Of a stretch of DNA of 64,000 bases, positions 27,125 through 35,809 are shown one piece after another. Origin of the DNA: Mesorhizobium sp. (lineage in GTDB: Bacteria; Pseudomonadota; Alphaproteobacteria; Rhizobiales; Rhizobiaceae); assembly GCA_019635735.1 (NCBI GenBank), contig JAHBYX010000002.1, positions 310,001 to 374,000 on the forward strand, read 5' to 3'. Within the stretch, counting starts at the first letter, position 1. Each line of letters begins with the position of its first letter. The notes below the pieces were generated by a model. That model saw nothing but the letters and a program-made list of their open reading frames with translations. It made no database searches and was not told the DNA's origin. A program made the position numbers and the translations under genes.

Positions 27125-27261
27125 TGCGCACCGATCGGCCCCCGTCTTGATCGCCCTGCCGTTGTGCCGGCCCTATGCCTGCCTATATTGGGGTCAAAGT
27201 CGGTTCCTCCGCCGGCTGTGCCGCGCAGGCTCCAACGGTGCGCCCAAGGCCTCCCTGACCG

Positions 27262-30200
27262 ATGAATGTCCAGCCCAGACCGAAAGATGCGATGATCCTG
27301 TCCGGCCGCGGCGTCACCGCCGTTCTCGGGCCGACCAATACCGGCAAGACCCATCTCGCCATCGAACGCATGGTCGCCCACCCCTCCGGCATTATCGGAC
27401 TGCCGCTGCGCCTGCTCGCGCGCGAGGTCTATGGCCGCGTCGGCGAGAAGGTCGGCTTCGCCAACGTGTCGCTGATCACCGGCGAGGAGAAGATCCAGCC
27501 GCCCGGCGCCCGCTACTCCGTCTGCACCGTCGAGGCCCTGCCGCGCCAGACCAGCGCCGCCTTCGTCGCCATCGACGAGGTGCAGCTCGCCGGCGATCTC
27601 GAGCGCGGCCACATCTTCACCGACCGCATCCTGCATCTGCGCGGCCGCGACGAGACGCTGCTGCTCGGCGCCGGCACCATGCGCGGTATCCTCGAGCGCA
27701 TCCTGCGCGGCATCTCGGTCGTCGGCCGCCCGCGCATGTCGCAGCTCGCCTATGCCGGCCAGAAGAAGATAACGCGACTGCCCCGCCGTTCGGCGATCGT
27801 CGCCTTCTCGGCCGAGGAGGTCTACGCCATCGGCGAGCTGATCCGCCGCCAGCGCGGCGGCGTCGCCGTCGTGCTGGGCGCGCTCAGCCCCCGCACCCGC
27901 AACAAGCAGGTCGAGCTCTACCAGTCCGGCGACGTCGACTTCCTCGTTGCCACCGACGCCATCGGCATGGGCGTCAATCTCGACGTCGACCACGTCGCCT
28001 TCGCGCAGAACCGCAAGTTCGACGGCTACCAGTACCGCGATCTCTCCGCCGCCGAGCTCGGCCAGATCGCCGGACGCGCCGGGCGCCATGTCCGCGACGG
28101 CACCTTCGGCGTCACCGGCCAGGTGATCCCGTTCGACGAGGAGCTGGTCGAGAAGATCGAGGGCCACGAGTTTGACCCTGTGCGCGTCCTGCAATGGCGC
28201 ACGCCCGATTTCGATTTCTCCAGTCTGGAGGCGCTGCGCCATTCCATCGAGACGCCGCCGCTGGTCGAGGGTCTGACGAAGGCGCTGCCGGCGGTCGACC
28301 AGAAGGCGCTCGACTATCTCGCCCGCGATCCGATGATCCGCGACCTCGCCACCAACCGCGAGCGGGTCGCGCTTCTGTGGGACGCCTGCGCGCTTCCCGA
28401 CTACCGCCGCATCGCACCCGCGCAGCACGCCGACCTCATCGGCTCGATCTACCAGGACCTCGCCGAACGCGGCCATGTCGACGAAGCCTACATGGCCGAG
28501 CAGGTCCGGCGGGCCGATTCCAGCGATGGCGACATCGACACGCTTTCCCACCGCATCGCGCAGATCCGCACCTGGACCTTCGTGTCGCACCGGCCCGGCT
28601 GGCTTGCCGATCCGGCACACTGGCAGGAAAAAACGCGCGAGATCGAAGACAGACTGTCGGACGCGCTGCATGAGCGGTTGACGAAACGCTTCGTAGACCG
28701 CAGGACATCCGTGCTTATGAGGCGCCTTAGAGAAAACACGATGCTCGAAGCCGAAATCAGTCAAACGGGCGAGGTCTCCGTCGAGGGTCACCACGTCGGG
28801 GAATTGCAGGGCTTCCGCTTCACTGCCGACGCGTCGGCGGGGGGCGAGGATGCGAAGGCCGTTCGTTCCGCCGCGCAGAAGGCACTGGCGGCCGAGTTCG
28901 AAACCCGCGCCGAGCGCTTTTCGGTCTGCGCCAACGGCGACCTGGCGCTTGCCAATGACGGCACGGTGCGCTGGCTCGGCCAGCCGATCGGCACGCTGGT
29001 CGAAGGCGAGGAGCCGCTCAAGCCCCGCGTCATCCTGCTGGCCGACGAGCAGCTGACCGGCCCGGCGCGCGACAAGGTCGCCGCGCGCGCTGATCGCTTC
29101 GTCGCCTGGCAGATCGAACTGCTGCTCAAGCCGCTCGTTGATCTGAAGAATGCCGAACAGCTCACCGGCATCGCCCGCGGCCTTGCCTATCGCCTGGTCG
29201 AGAGCTTCGGGCTGCTCAACCGCCGCGACGTCGCCGATGAGATGAAGTCGCTCGAGCAGGATTCGCGCGCAGCACTCCGGCGGCTCGGCGTGCGCTTCGG
29301 CGCCTATCACATCTTCCTGCCCGCGCTGTTGAAACCCGCCCCGGCCGGTCTTTTGACGCTGCTCTGGGCGCTCAGGAACGACGGCAAGGACAAGCCCGGC
29401 TTCGGCGATCCGGTCAACGCTCTCGCCACCGGTCGCACCTCGGTCGTCGTCGATCCGCAGTTCGACCGCGAATTCTACAAGCTCGCAGGTTTCCGCATCC
29501 TCGGCCGCCGCGCGGTGCGCGTCGACATCCTCGAACGTGTCGCCGACCTGATCCGTCCGGCGCTCGCCTGGAAGCCCGGTTCCACGGCGCGCCCGGACGG
29601 CGCCTATGACGGCAGCTCCTTCCTCGTCACGCCGCCGATGATGTCGATCCTCGGCGCCACCGCGACCGATATGGAGGAGATCCTGAAGGCGCTTGGCTAC
29701 CGCGCCGAGCCGAAGCCTCAGGCCGAGGTCGCGGGGCGTCTCGCAAAGCTCGATGCCGACGCCGCGGAAGCCGCCCGCCTCAGGGCCGAGGCGCATGCAG
29801 CCGCGGAAGCGGCGAGGGCCGCCGAAGCCGCCGCTGCGACGACAGAGCCCGTTTCGACGGACGCGGAAGCCGCGCCCGTTTCGGCCGAAGCGGCCGACCT
29901 GCCCCAGGCCGTCGTCGATGGAATGGATGCCGCCCCTCTTGCCGGCGCCGACCTTGCCGCCGAAGCGATCGCCCCCGTGGCCGTGGAGGAAGCGTCGGAG
30001 GCCGAGGTGGCTGCCACCGAGGATGTATCCGCTGGTGAATCGTCGGAGATCGCGGCTGAGGCTGTTGCTCCGGTCGTCGTCGAGGCCGACGCCGTCGCCG
30101 ATGCTCCGGCATCGGCCGAGCCGCCAGCCGAGCAGGATGCACCCGCCGCCGACACCGCCCCGGCCGAGTCTGAAGAACCCAAGGTCGTGCTGCTGTGGCG

Positions 30201-30573
30201 GCCTGCCCGCAACGAGAACCGCTTCCGCAACCAGCGGCAGGGCGCGCGCGACGGTGCGCCGCAGGGCCGCCGCGATCGTGGCCGCGGCTACAAGGGTCGC
30301 GACGGCGCCAAGCCCGAGGACGCCACGCCGAAGGAGCCAAAGATATTGTGGCGGGCTGACGACCCGCAGTTCCAGCGCAAGCCGCGCCCCGAAGGCGAAC
30401 GCGACAATCGCAACCGCCGGGATGGAAAGCCCCATGAGGGCAAGCGTCGCGACGACCGGCCCGAGCGCAAGTTCGAGAACCAGGGCCGTCCGCGCGAAGA
30501 GAAGCCGCGGCCGATCGACCCGGACTCGCCCTTCGCCAAGCTCGCCGCGCTGCGCGATCAGCTGCGCAAGTAG
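27262..30573 (+). CDS. Suv3-like superfamily II RNA/DNA helicase with long disordered tail
   Basis: A 1103-residue ATP-dependent helicase. Walker A is GPTNTGKTH (23-31), Walker B is DEVQ (105-108), motif VI is in QIAGRAGRH, and TDAIGMGVNLDVDHVAF and RKFDGYQYRDLS are the features of Suv3/mgpS-type enzymes, which unwind RNA. Residues 1 to about 830 form the folded part. Residues 830-980 are Ala/Glu/Val-rich and acidic; the last 120 are Arg/Lys-rich with RRDRGRGYKGRDG-type repeats, likely an RNA-binding disordered tail. It is two bases from the S4 gene, so operonic with it. Role in RNA or ribosome maintenance is inferred. Confidence 0.9.
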   Translation: MNVQPRPKDAMILSGRGVTAVLGPTNTGKTHLAIERMVAHPSGIIGLPLRLLAREVYGRVGEKVGFANVSLITGEEKIQPPGARYSVCTVEALPRQTSAAFVAIDEVQLAGDLERGHIFTDRILHLRGRDETLLLGAGTMRGILERILRGISVVGRPRMSQLAYAGQKKITRLPRRSAIVAFSAEEVYAIGELIRRQRGGVAVVLGALSPRTRNKQVELYQSGDVDFLVATDAIGMGVNLDVDHVAFAQNRKFDGYQYRDLSAAELGQIAGRAGRHVRDGTFGVTGQVIPFDEELVEKIEGHEFDPVRVLQWRTPDFDFSSLEALRHSIETPPLVEGLTKALPAVDQKALDYLARDPMIRDLATNRERVALLWDACALPDYRRIAPAQHADLIGSIYQDLAERGHVDEAYMAEQVRRADSSDGDIDTLSHRIAQIRTWTFVSHRPGWLADPAHWQEKTREIEDRLSDALHERLTKRFVDRRTSVLMRRLRENTMLEAEISQTGEVSVEGHHVGELQGFRFTADASAGGEDAKAVRSAAQKALAAEFETRAERFSVCANGDLALANDGTVRWLGQPIGTLVEGEEPLKPRVILLADEQLTGPARDKVAARADRFVAWQIELLLKPLVDLKNAEQLTGIARGLAYRLVESFGLLNRRDVADEMKSLEQDSRAALRRLGVRFGAYHIFLPALLKPAPAGLLTLLWALRNDGKDKPGFGDPVNALATGRTSVVVDPQFDREFYKLAGFRILGRRAVRVDILERVADLIRPALAWKPGSTARPDGAYDGSSFLVTPPMMSILGATATDMEEILKALGYRAEPKPQAEVAGRLAKLDADAAEAARLRAEAHAAAEAARAAEAAAATTEPVSTDAEAAPVSAEAADLPQAVVDGMDAAPLAGADLAAEAIAPVAVEEASEAEVAATEDVSAGESSEIAAEAVAPVVVEADAVADAPASAEPPAEQDAPAADTAPAESEEPKVVLLWRPARNENRFRNQRQGARDGAPQGRRDRGRGYKGRDGAKPEDATPKEPKILWRADDPQFQRKPRPEGERDNRNRRDGKPHEGKRRDDRPERKFENQGRPREEKPRPIDPDSPFAKLAALRDQLRK

Positions 30574-30575
30574 GC

Positions 30576-30959
30576 ATGGCGGCGGCCGGCAGCCAGCGCA
30601 TCGACAAGTGGCTGTTCTTCGCGCGCGTCGTGAAATCCCGTTCGCTCGCCGCGAAGCTGGTCCAGTCGGGCGGCGTCCGCATCAACTCGGTCAAGATCGA
30701 CCAGCCTTCGGCGGCCGTGAAGCCCGGCGACGGCGTGACGGTGACGCTTGAGCGAAAGATCCTCGTCTATCGCGTTGTCTCGGGCGGGATGCGCCGGGGC
30801 CCCGCCGAGGAGGCGCGCACCCTCTACGAAGATCTCACGCCACCGCCGCTGCCGCGCGAGGAACGCGTGACGGCGGCCGAGCGCGAACCGGGCTCAGGAC
30901 GCCCGACCAAGCGCGACCGCAGGCTGACCGACCGGCTGCGGGACGGCGAGCGGGACTGA
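30576..30959 (+). CDS. RNA-binding S4 domain protein (Hsp15-like)
   Basis: A 127-residue small RNA-binding protein. The S4 domain spans about residues 6-65: QRIDKWLFFARVVKSRSLAAKL, then GGVRINSVKI and VKPGDGVTVTL. Hsp15 binds stalled 50S subunits with nascent chains in E. coli, and this protein has the same build, with a basic C-terminal tail. It starts two bases after the helicase stop, so the pair is probably co-translated. Confidence 0.92.
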   Translation: MAAAGSQRIDKWLFFARVVKSRSLAAKLVQSGGVRINSVKIDQPSAAVKPGDGVTVTLERKILVYRVVSGGMRRGPAEEARTLYEDLTPPPLPREERVTAAEREPGSGRPTKRDRRLTDRLRDGERD

Positions 30960-31082
30960 TACTTGCGGTCTCTATCGTTGGAATTCCATTCCCCGATGGC
31001 TGCCCCGCGCGGCAAACCGCCCCTTGCACGGCCATCCCAAACTCGCTACCCACCGCGCTACAAGACCGCCGGAGCCCGTCCG

Positions 31083-31421
31083 ATGACCTATATCGTCACC
31101 GACAACTGCATCAAGTGCAAGTACATGGACTGCATCGAGGTCTGTCCGGTCGACTGTTTCTACGAAGGCGAGAACATGCTCGTCATCCATCCCGACGAGT
31201 GTATCGACTGCGGCGTGTGCGAGCCGGAATGCCCCGCCGACGCGATCAAGCCCGACACCGAGCCCGGACTCGACAAGTGGCTGAAGATCAACACGGAATA
31301 CGCTTCGCTCTGGCCCAACATCACGCAGAAGGGCGAACCGCCTGCCGATGCCAAGGAATTCGACGGCGTGCCGGGCAAGTTCGAGAAGTTCTTCTCGCCG
31401 GAGCCCGGCAAGGGCGACTGA
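31083..31421 (+). CDS. fdxA: 7Fe ferredoxin FdxA
   Basis: Low-potential electron carrier with one [3Fe-4S] and one [4Fe-4S] cluster, 112 residues. Cysteines Cys9, Cys17, Cys50 (3Fe) and Cys21, Cys40, Cys43, Cys46 (4Fe) are all present; the [18 protein letters not shown] pattern is the FdxA signature. The C-terminal 50 residues are the usual FdxA extension. It follows the S4 gene after 123 bases and precedes carD, an order conserved in rhizobia. Confidence 0.96.
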   Translation: MTYIVTDNCIKCKYMDCIEVCPVDCFYEGENMLVIHPDECIDCGVCEPECPADAIKPDTEPGLDKWLKINTEYASLWPNITQKGEPPADAKEFDGVPGKFEKFFSPEPGKGD

Positions 31422-31764
31422 CAACGGCCGGCTGCCATCGACCGGATTAACCTTCACTGCGCCGAATCCGGCCGCGGCACCTTCGCGCATGCGGCAAATT
31501 GTTGATTTCGACGCGAAATTATGTTACCTAACCTTTTACATGCTGGTGACACGACGTCTCTTAATGGCGCTGAGCCTGACTCATCGAAAGGTTTGAACTG
31601 ATTTCGGACCAGGGCGATCCGGGCGTCGCGCTTTGTTTGCGCGCGTACGCCGCCTTTCCCGAAATCGTTCTGTCGTATCCCGCATAGCGCATGGCCCGCG
31701 ACCGGGCCGCAGCACGAGGTCTCCCGGCGCGTTCCGGGCGACACGAACAGGAGTTTGAAGCGTA
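31422..31764. other. Intergenic region upstream of carD
   Basis: 343 bases with no gene seen. The part 31495-31560 is distinctly AT-rich (TTGTTGATTTCG, AAATTATGTTACC, CTTTTACATG), so the carD promoter most likely lies there; spacing of the hexamers is not good enough to name exact sites. The rest would be a 5' leader of about 200 bases. Confidence 0.5.
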
Positions 31765-32370
31765 ATGGCAATTCCGCAGAAGAAGAGTTCGGCAGCGCGC
31801 AACGGTTTCAAGACCGGCGAGTTCATCGTCTATCCCGCGCACGGCGTCGGCCAGATCGTCTCGATCGACGAGCAGGAGGTCGCCGGCCACAAGCTCGAGC
31901 TCTTCGTCATCGACTTCCAGAAAGACAAGATGCGCCTCAAGGTCCCGGTCGCCAAGGCCGCGGCCATCGGCATGCGCAAGCTGTCCGAGACCGACTATGT
32001 CGAGCGTGCGCTCAAGGTCGTTCAGGGCCGCGCCCGCGTGAAGCGCACCATGTGGTCGCGCCGCGCGCAGGAATACGATGCGAAGATCAATTCGGGCGAT
32101 CTGATCTCGATCTCCGAGGTCGTTCGCGACCTCTATCGCGCCGAGAACCAGCCGGAGCAGTCCTATTCTGAGCGGCAGCTCTACGAGGCCGCGCTCGACC
32201 GCATGGCGCGCGAGATCGCCGCGGTCAACAAGATGTCCGAGACCGAGGCCGTGCGCCTGATCGAGGTCAACCTGAACAAGGGTCCCAAGCGCGGCGCCAA
32301 GGCCGCCAACGAGGAGGCCGAAGCAGACGGCGACGCCGATGTCGAAACCGAGCAGGAAGAAGCGGCCTGA
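31765..32370 (+). CDS. carD: CarD/CdnL family RNA polymerase-binding regulator
   Basis: Binds the RNA polymerase beta subunit and stabilises open complexes, notably at rRNA promoters. It has 201 residues. The N-terminal RNAP-interaction (Tudor-like) domain runs from about 14-70 (FKTGEFIVYPAHGVGQI, then LFVIDFQKDKMRLKVPV). The helical C-terminal domain contains the basic KVVQGRARVKRTMWSRRAQEY and the SEVVRDLYR motif. An acidic Ala/Glu tail ends the protein. GGAG lies before the ATG. A terminator follows. Confidence 0.95.
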   Translation: MAIPQKKSSAARNGFKTGEFIVYPAHGVGQIVSIDEQEVAGHKLELFVIDFQKDKMRLKVPVAKAAAIGMRKLSETDYVERALKVVQGRARVKRTMWSRRAQEYDAKINSGDLISISEVVRDLYRAENQPEQSYSERQLYEAALDRMAREIAAVNKMSETEAVRLIEVNLNKGPKRGAKAANEEAEADGDADVETEQEEAA

Positions 32371-32398
32371 GCCGTTCTCGACCTGATACGAAATCAAG

Positions 32399-32426
32399 AA
32401 ACCCGGCCTCGCGGCCGGGTTTTTCC
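32399..32426 (+). terminator. Rho-independent terminator after carD
   Basis: A perfect 10-bp stem (32399-32408 with 32413-32422), TCGC loop, then a T-run of six. Confidence 0.9.
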
Positions 32427-32446
32427 GTTGAGATACGGCCGGTTGC

Positions 32447-32872
32447 TCAGCCGAGCTTCGCGTCCAGCGTGACCTTGATCGCGCCGAGCGCCTGCGACAC
32501 GGGGCAGCCGGCCTTGGCCTTCTCCGCCAGTTCCTTGAACTTCGCCGCGTCGATGCCAGGCACCTTGCCGACGAGCGTCAGCGCGCTGCCGGTGATGCCC
32601 GTTCCGGGAACCAGCGTCACCACGGCTTTCGCCTCGAGGCTCTCGGCCGGCGTGCCGTTCTCGGCGAGGAAATGCGACAGCTGCATGGCGAAACACCCTG
32701 CATGCGCGGCGGCGATCAGCTCCTCCGGATTGGTGCCGGACTTGCCGCTCTCGTCCTCGAAGCGCGCCTTGAACGAATAGGGCAGCGCCTTCAGTGCACC
32801 GCTCTGGGAATCCAGCGTTCCCTTGCCTTCCTTGAGGTTTCCTTTCCAGACGGCTGTCGCGTGACGGTCCAT
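32447..32872 (-). CDS. osmC: OsmC family peroxiredoxin
   Basis: A 141-residue OsmC-type hydroperoxide reductase acting on organic peroxides in the cytosol. The two redox cysteines are Cys60 (AHAGCFAMQLS) and Cys123 (KAGCPVSQAL), in the standard positions. GTNPEELIAAAHAG is the OsmC, rather than Ohr, version of the motif. GGGAGACC lies upstream of the start. It converges on carD, and the carD terminator would also serve it. Confidence 0.93.
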   Translation of the reverse strand: MDRHATAVWKGNLKEGKGTLDSQSGALKALPYSFKARFEDESGKSGTNPEELIAAAHAGCFAMQLSHFLAENGTPAESLEAKAVVTLVPGTGITGSALTLVGKVPGIDAAKFKELAEKAKAGCPVSQALGAIKVTLDAKLG

Positions 32873-32974
32873 GATGGTCTCCCTGTATCGGCGGCCGAAA
32901 TCGGCCCGGCAGGAAGAACATAGCGCATTGTGTTGTTCGGTCCACGCCGCGTTGCGGCACGGGCGCGCGTTTCG

Positions 32975-34240
32975 TTAGATCGCCTCGCCGCGCAACAGCC
33001 GCGGCGCGGCTGGACTGATGCCCGATGCCTGGCCGATGAAGTAGTTCTTCATCCGGGGCATCCGGTCGACCAGGCCGAGGCCGAAGTCGCGCAGCGCTCT
33101 CAGCGGCCCGATATCGTTGGAGAACAGCCGGTTCAGGACGTCCGTTGTGACACCCATCTGGACCGTGTCGAAGCGCCGCCAGCGCTCGTATTGCTGGAGA
33201 ACGTCGAGCGCGCCGATGTCCTGTCCGAGCCGGTCTGCCTCCACGACCACCTCGGCCAGGGCGGCGGCATCCCTGAAGCCCAGGTTCAGCCCCTGGCCCG
33301 CGATCGGATGGATGCCGTGCGCGGCATCTCCGGCCAATGCGAAGCGCGGAGCGACGAAGGCGCGCGCCAGCGTCAGCCCAAGCGGCCAGGCCTTTCGGCC
33401 GCCCTCGACGCGGATCTCGCCGAGCCTGAGGCCGAAGCGCTGCTCGAGTTCCGTCTCGAACACAAGATCGTCCTCGGCGACGATACGGTTCGCGTCCTCG
33501 GTGCGCTCCGTCCAGACGATCGACGAGCGGTTGCTTCCGTTCGCATCGGGCTTCAGCGGCAGGATCGCGAAGGGTCCGGCGGGCAGGAAATGCTCCTCGG
33601 CCCGGCCGTGATGCGGACGCTCGTGCGCCACGGTGCAGACGATGCCCGACTGGCCGTAGTCCCAGTGCACGGTCTTGATACCCGCCATGTCGCGCAGCTT
33701 GGAGCGCACGCCGTCGGCGGCGACCAGCAGCCTGGCGTCGATGCTGATCCCGTCGGCCAGCGCAACCGAGACATGCGACGCGCCGGTGACGAAATGATCG
33801 ACGGCGACCCCCTCGATGATATCGATCCCGAGTTCCGCCGCGCGTCTTCGCAAAGCACCGTTGAGCACCTTGTTGTCCACCATGTGGGCGAAGGGCTCGC
33901 CCGGAGCTACTTCGCCATCGAAGGTCAGGAAGACCGGACGCACCGGGTCGGCGGTGCGCGAATCCGTGACGATCATCTCGGTCATCGCCTGCGCCTGCGG
34001 TTCGATCTCGGCCCAGCAGCCGAGCCGTTCCAGCATCCGGCAGGCGGCGGCGGCGATCGCCGAGGAGCGGCCGTCCTTGCGCCACACCTCCGGCGGCGCC
34101 GCATCGACGACCGCGACCTTGAGCGACGAGCGCGCTTGGACGATCGCCACGGCGGTCGCGAGGCCGACATAGCCGGCTCCGGCGACCAGCACATCGAATC
34201 GCGCGCCGGGCGCGGCTTCAGGATTATTGACGTCCGGCAT
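32975..34240 (-). CDS. UbiH/UbiF/COQ6-family FAD monooxygenase
   Basis: A 421-residue aromatic-ring hydroxylase of ubiquinone biosynthesis. The N-terminal dinucleotide fold is VLVAGAGYVGLATA. Three further FAD motifs are AADGVRSKLR in the middle and GDAAHGIHPIAGQGLNLGFRD near residue 305. I chose the ATG giving MPDVNNP because GGAGG is seven bases upstream; an ATG two codons earlier is too close to it. Which ring carbon it hydroxylates cannot be read from sequence. Confidence 0.9.
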   Translation of the reverse strand: MPDVNNPEAAPGARFDVLVAGAGYVGLATAVAIVQARSSLKVAVVDAAPPEVWRKDGRSSAIAAAACRMLERLGCWAEIEPQAQAMTEMIVTDSRTADPVRPVFLTFDGEVAPGEPFAHMVDNKVLNGALRRRAAELGIDIIEGVAVDHFVTGASHVSVALADGISIDARLLVAADGVRSKLRDMAGIKTVHWDYGQSGIVCTVAHERPHHGRAEEHFLPAGPFAILPLKPDANGSNRSSIVWTERTEDANRIVAEDDLVFETELEQRFGLRLGEIRVEGGRKAWPLGLTLARAFVAPRFALAGDAAHGIHPIAGQGLNLGFRDAAALAEVVVEADRLGQDIGALDVLQQYERWRRFDTVQMGVTTDVLNRLFSNDIGPLRALRDFGLGLVDRMPRMKNYFIGQASGISPAAPRLLRGEAI

Positions 34241-34347
34241 GTCCATTCCTCCCCGGACGGTCGAACGGCCTTGACATACCGCCGCCACCTGTCCGAAAGC
34301 CTGTTTTCCGGCCCTTGTCGGGGCACTTGCCCACGGAAGCAGCAGCC

Positions 34348-35223
34348 ATGCCGGCCGAACCGCAGACGATCCAATCCATTCTCGAACTCGAGCAGCTTGA
34401 ACACAACCTGTTTCGTGGTCGCAGCCCCGAGACGTCCTGGCAGCGCGTGTTCGGCGGTCAGGTCATCGCCCAGGCCCTGGTCGCGGCCCAGCGCTGCGTC
34501 GAGGACGAGCGCTTCGTGCACTCCCTGCATTGCTACTTCATGCTGCCGGGCGATCCGTCGATCCCGATCATCTACCAGGTCGAGCGCCTCAGGGACGGGA
34601 GTTCCTTCACCACACGCCGCGTCACCGCGATCCAGCACGGCAAGGCGATCTTTTCGCTGGAAGCCTCGTTCCAGCTCGACGAGGAGGGGCTGGACTTCCA
34701 GGTTCCCATGCCGCTCGACGTTCCCGGTCCCGATGCGCTGCTCAGCCAGCGCGAGATCATCGAACGCTACGGCGACAGGATCCCCGCCGGCATCGCCCGC
34801 TTCTGGCGGCGCGAGCGGCCCATCGAGTTCAAGCCGGTTGACCTCGAGCACTACACCAGCCGGGAGAAGCTCGAGCCGCGCCAGAACAGCTGGGTGCGCG
34901 TCAAGGAGAAGGTGGCCGACGACCGCCGGATCCAGGCGGCGGTCCTCGCCTATGTCTCCGACATGACCCTGCTCGACACCTCCACCTTCGCCCACGGGCG
35001 GATTCTGGCCGACCCCGACATCCAGGCGGCAAGCCTCGACCACGCCATGTGGTTCCACCGCCCCGACAGGCTCGACGACTGGCTGCTCTACACGCAGGAC
35101 AGCCCCTCCACCTCGGGCTCGCGCGGCTTCACCCGCGGCGCCCTCTATGCGCGCGACGGCACGCTCGTGGCCTCCGTTGCACAGGAGGGACTCATCCGCC
35201 TGCGAACGAAGCAGAAGTCGTAA
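34348..35223 (+). CDS. tesB: Acyl-CoA thioesterase II
   Basis: A 291-residue double-hotdog thioesterase that hydrolyses medium- and long-chain acyl-CoA. LEQLEHNLFRGRSPE near the start, RVFGGQVIAQALVAA (about 34-48), TTRRVTAIQHGKAIFS and the C-terminal hotdog with LDHAMWFHRP match TesB, including its catalytic Asp/Thr/Gln set (Asp about 205, DMTLLDTSTF). The start giving MPAEPQT was chosen; a TTG 11 codons upstream is unlikely. It lies before the nitrogen-control pair but is probably a separate unit. Confidence 0.94.
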   Translation: MPAEPQTIQSILELEQLEHNLFRGRSPETSWQRVFGGQVIAQALVAAQRCVEDERFVHSLHCYFMLPGDPSIPIIYQVERLRDGSSFTTRRVTAIQHGKAIFSLEASFQLDEEGLDFQVPMPLDVPGPDALLSQREIIERYGDRIPAGIARFWRRERPIEFKPVDLEHYTSREKLEPRQNSWVRVKEKVADDRRIQAAVLAYVSDMTLLDTSTFAHGRILADPDIQAASLDHAMWFHRPDRLDDWLLYTQDSPSTSGSRGFTRGALYARDGTLVASVAQEGLIRLRTKQKS

Positions 35224-35237
35224 GCATTCATTAATGC

Positions 35238-35256
35238 ATGCCTATTTTTTAGGCAT
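35238..35256. promoter_or_regulatory. Inverted repeat upstream of glnK
   Basis: ATGCCTA-N5-TAGGCAT just after tesB, preceded by another short palindrome GCATT-N4-AATGC (35224-35237). It could be an NtrC-type enhancer site about 85-100 bases before the sigma-54 element, or a tesB terminator; no T-run follows, so the first reading fits better. Confidence 0.35.
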
Positions 35257-35339
35257 CTCTTGAATGCACAAAAAGCAGGCAGCCTCTCCGGCTCTGCCTA
35301 TCGACAAGGATTCCATTGATTTAGTGGCTTCCGCGCCAG

Positions 35340-35356
35340 TTGGCACGGACCTTGAA
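35340..35356 (+). promoter_or_regulatory. Sigma-54 promoter for glnK-amtB
   Basis: TTGGCACG-N4-TTGAA, i.e. the -24 GG at 35342-35343 and the -12 dinucleotide ten bases later. It matches the consensus TGGCACG-N4-TTGC except that -12 is GA instead of GC. It is 85 bases before glnK, where an NtrC-activated promoter is expected. Confidence 0.65.
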
Positions 35357-35434
35357 TCTACGTGCGTCAGTCTCCGCCGTCTTCGGGCGCCGGCGATGGA
35401 CGAAACGCGGGGGACCCGCACCAGTAAAGGGTGA

Positions 35435-35779
<345 letters not shown>

Positions 35780-35809
35780 GCCGCCATTCCCGATTTCATG
35801 GAGAGAAGC

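Larger units (their letters stand above)
26484..27261. other. 778-base gene-free region with clustered GANTC sites
   Basis: No convincing gene in either strand; a 111-codon frame on the minus strand at 26569-26904 lacks a plausible start signal and protein-like composition. It holds 12 GANTC sites (CcrM methylation targets) between 26566 and 27108: at 26566, 26695, 26801, 26812, 26982, 27005, 27030, 27064, 27074, 27082, 27093 and 27104. About two are expected by chance at one per 256 bases. Six of them fall in 79 bases. It also carries the direct repeat described separately and should contain the aqpZ and helicase promoters. Confidence 0.7.

Noticed and set aside
26484..27261. Replication origin
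   Set aside because: The repeats and GANTC sites made this attractive, but I see no TTATCCACA-type DnaA boxes or strongly AT-rich unwinding region.
26965..30435. A 1156-codon open frame antisense to the Suv3-like helicase
   Set aside because: Same artefact: low-complexity composition and no motif, opposite a gene with full helicase motifs.
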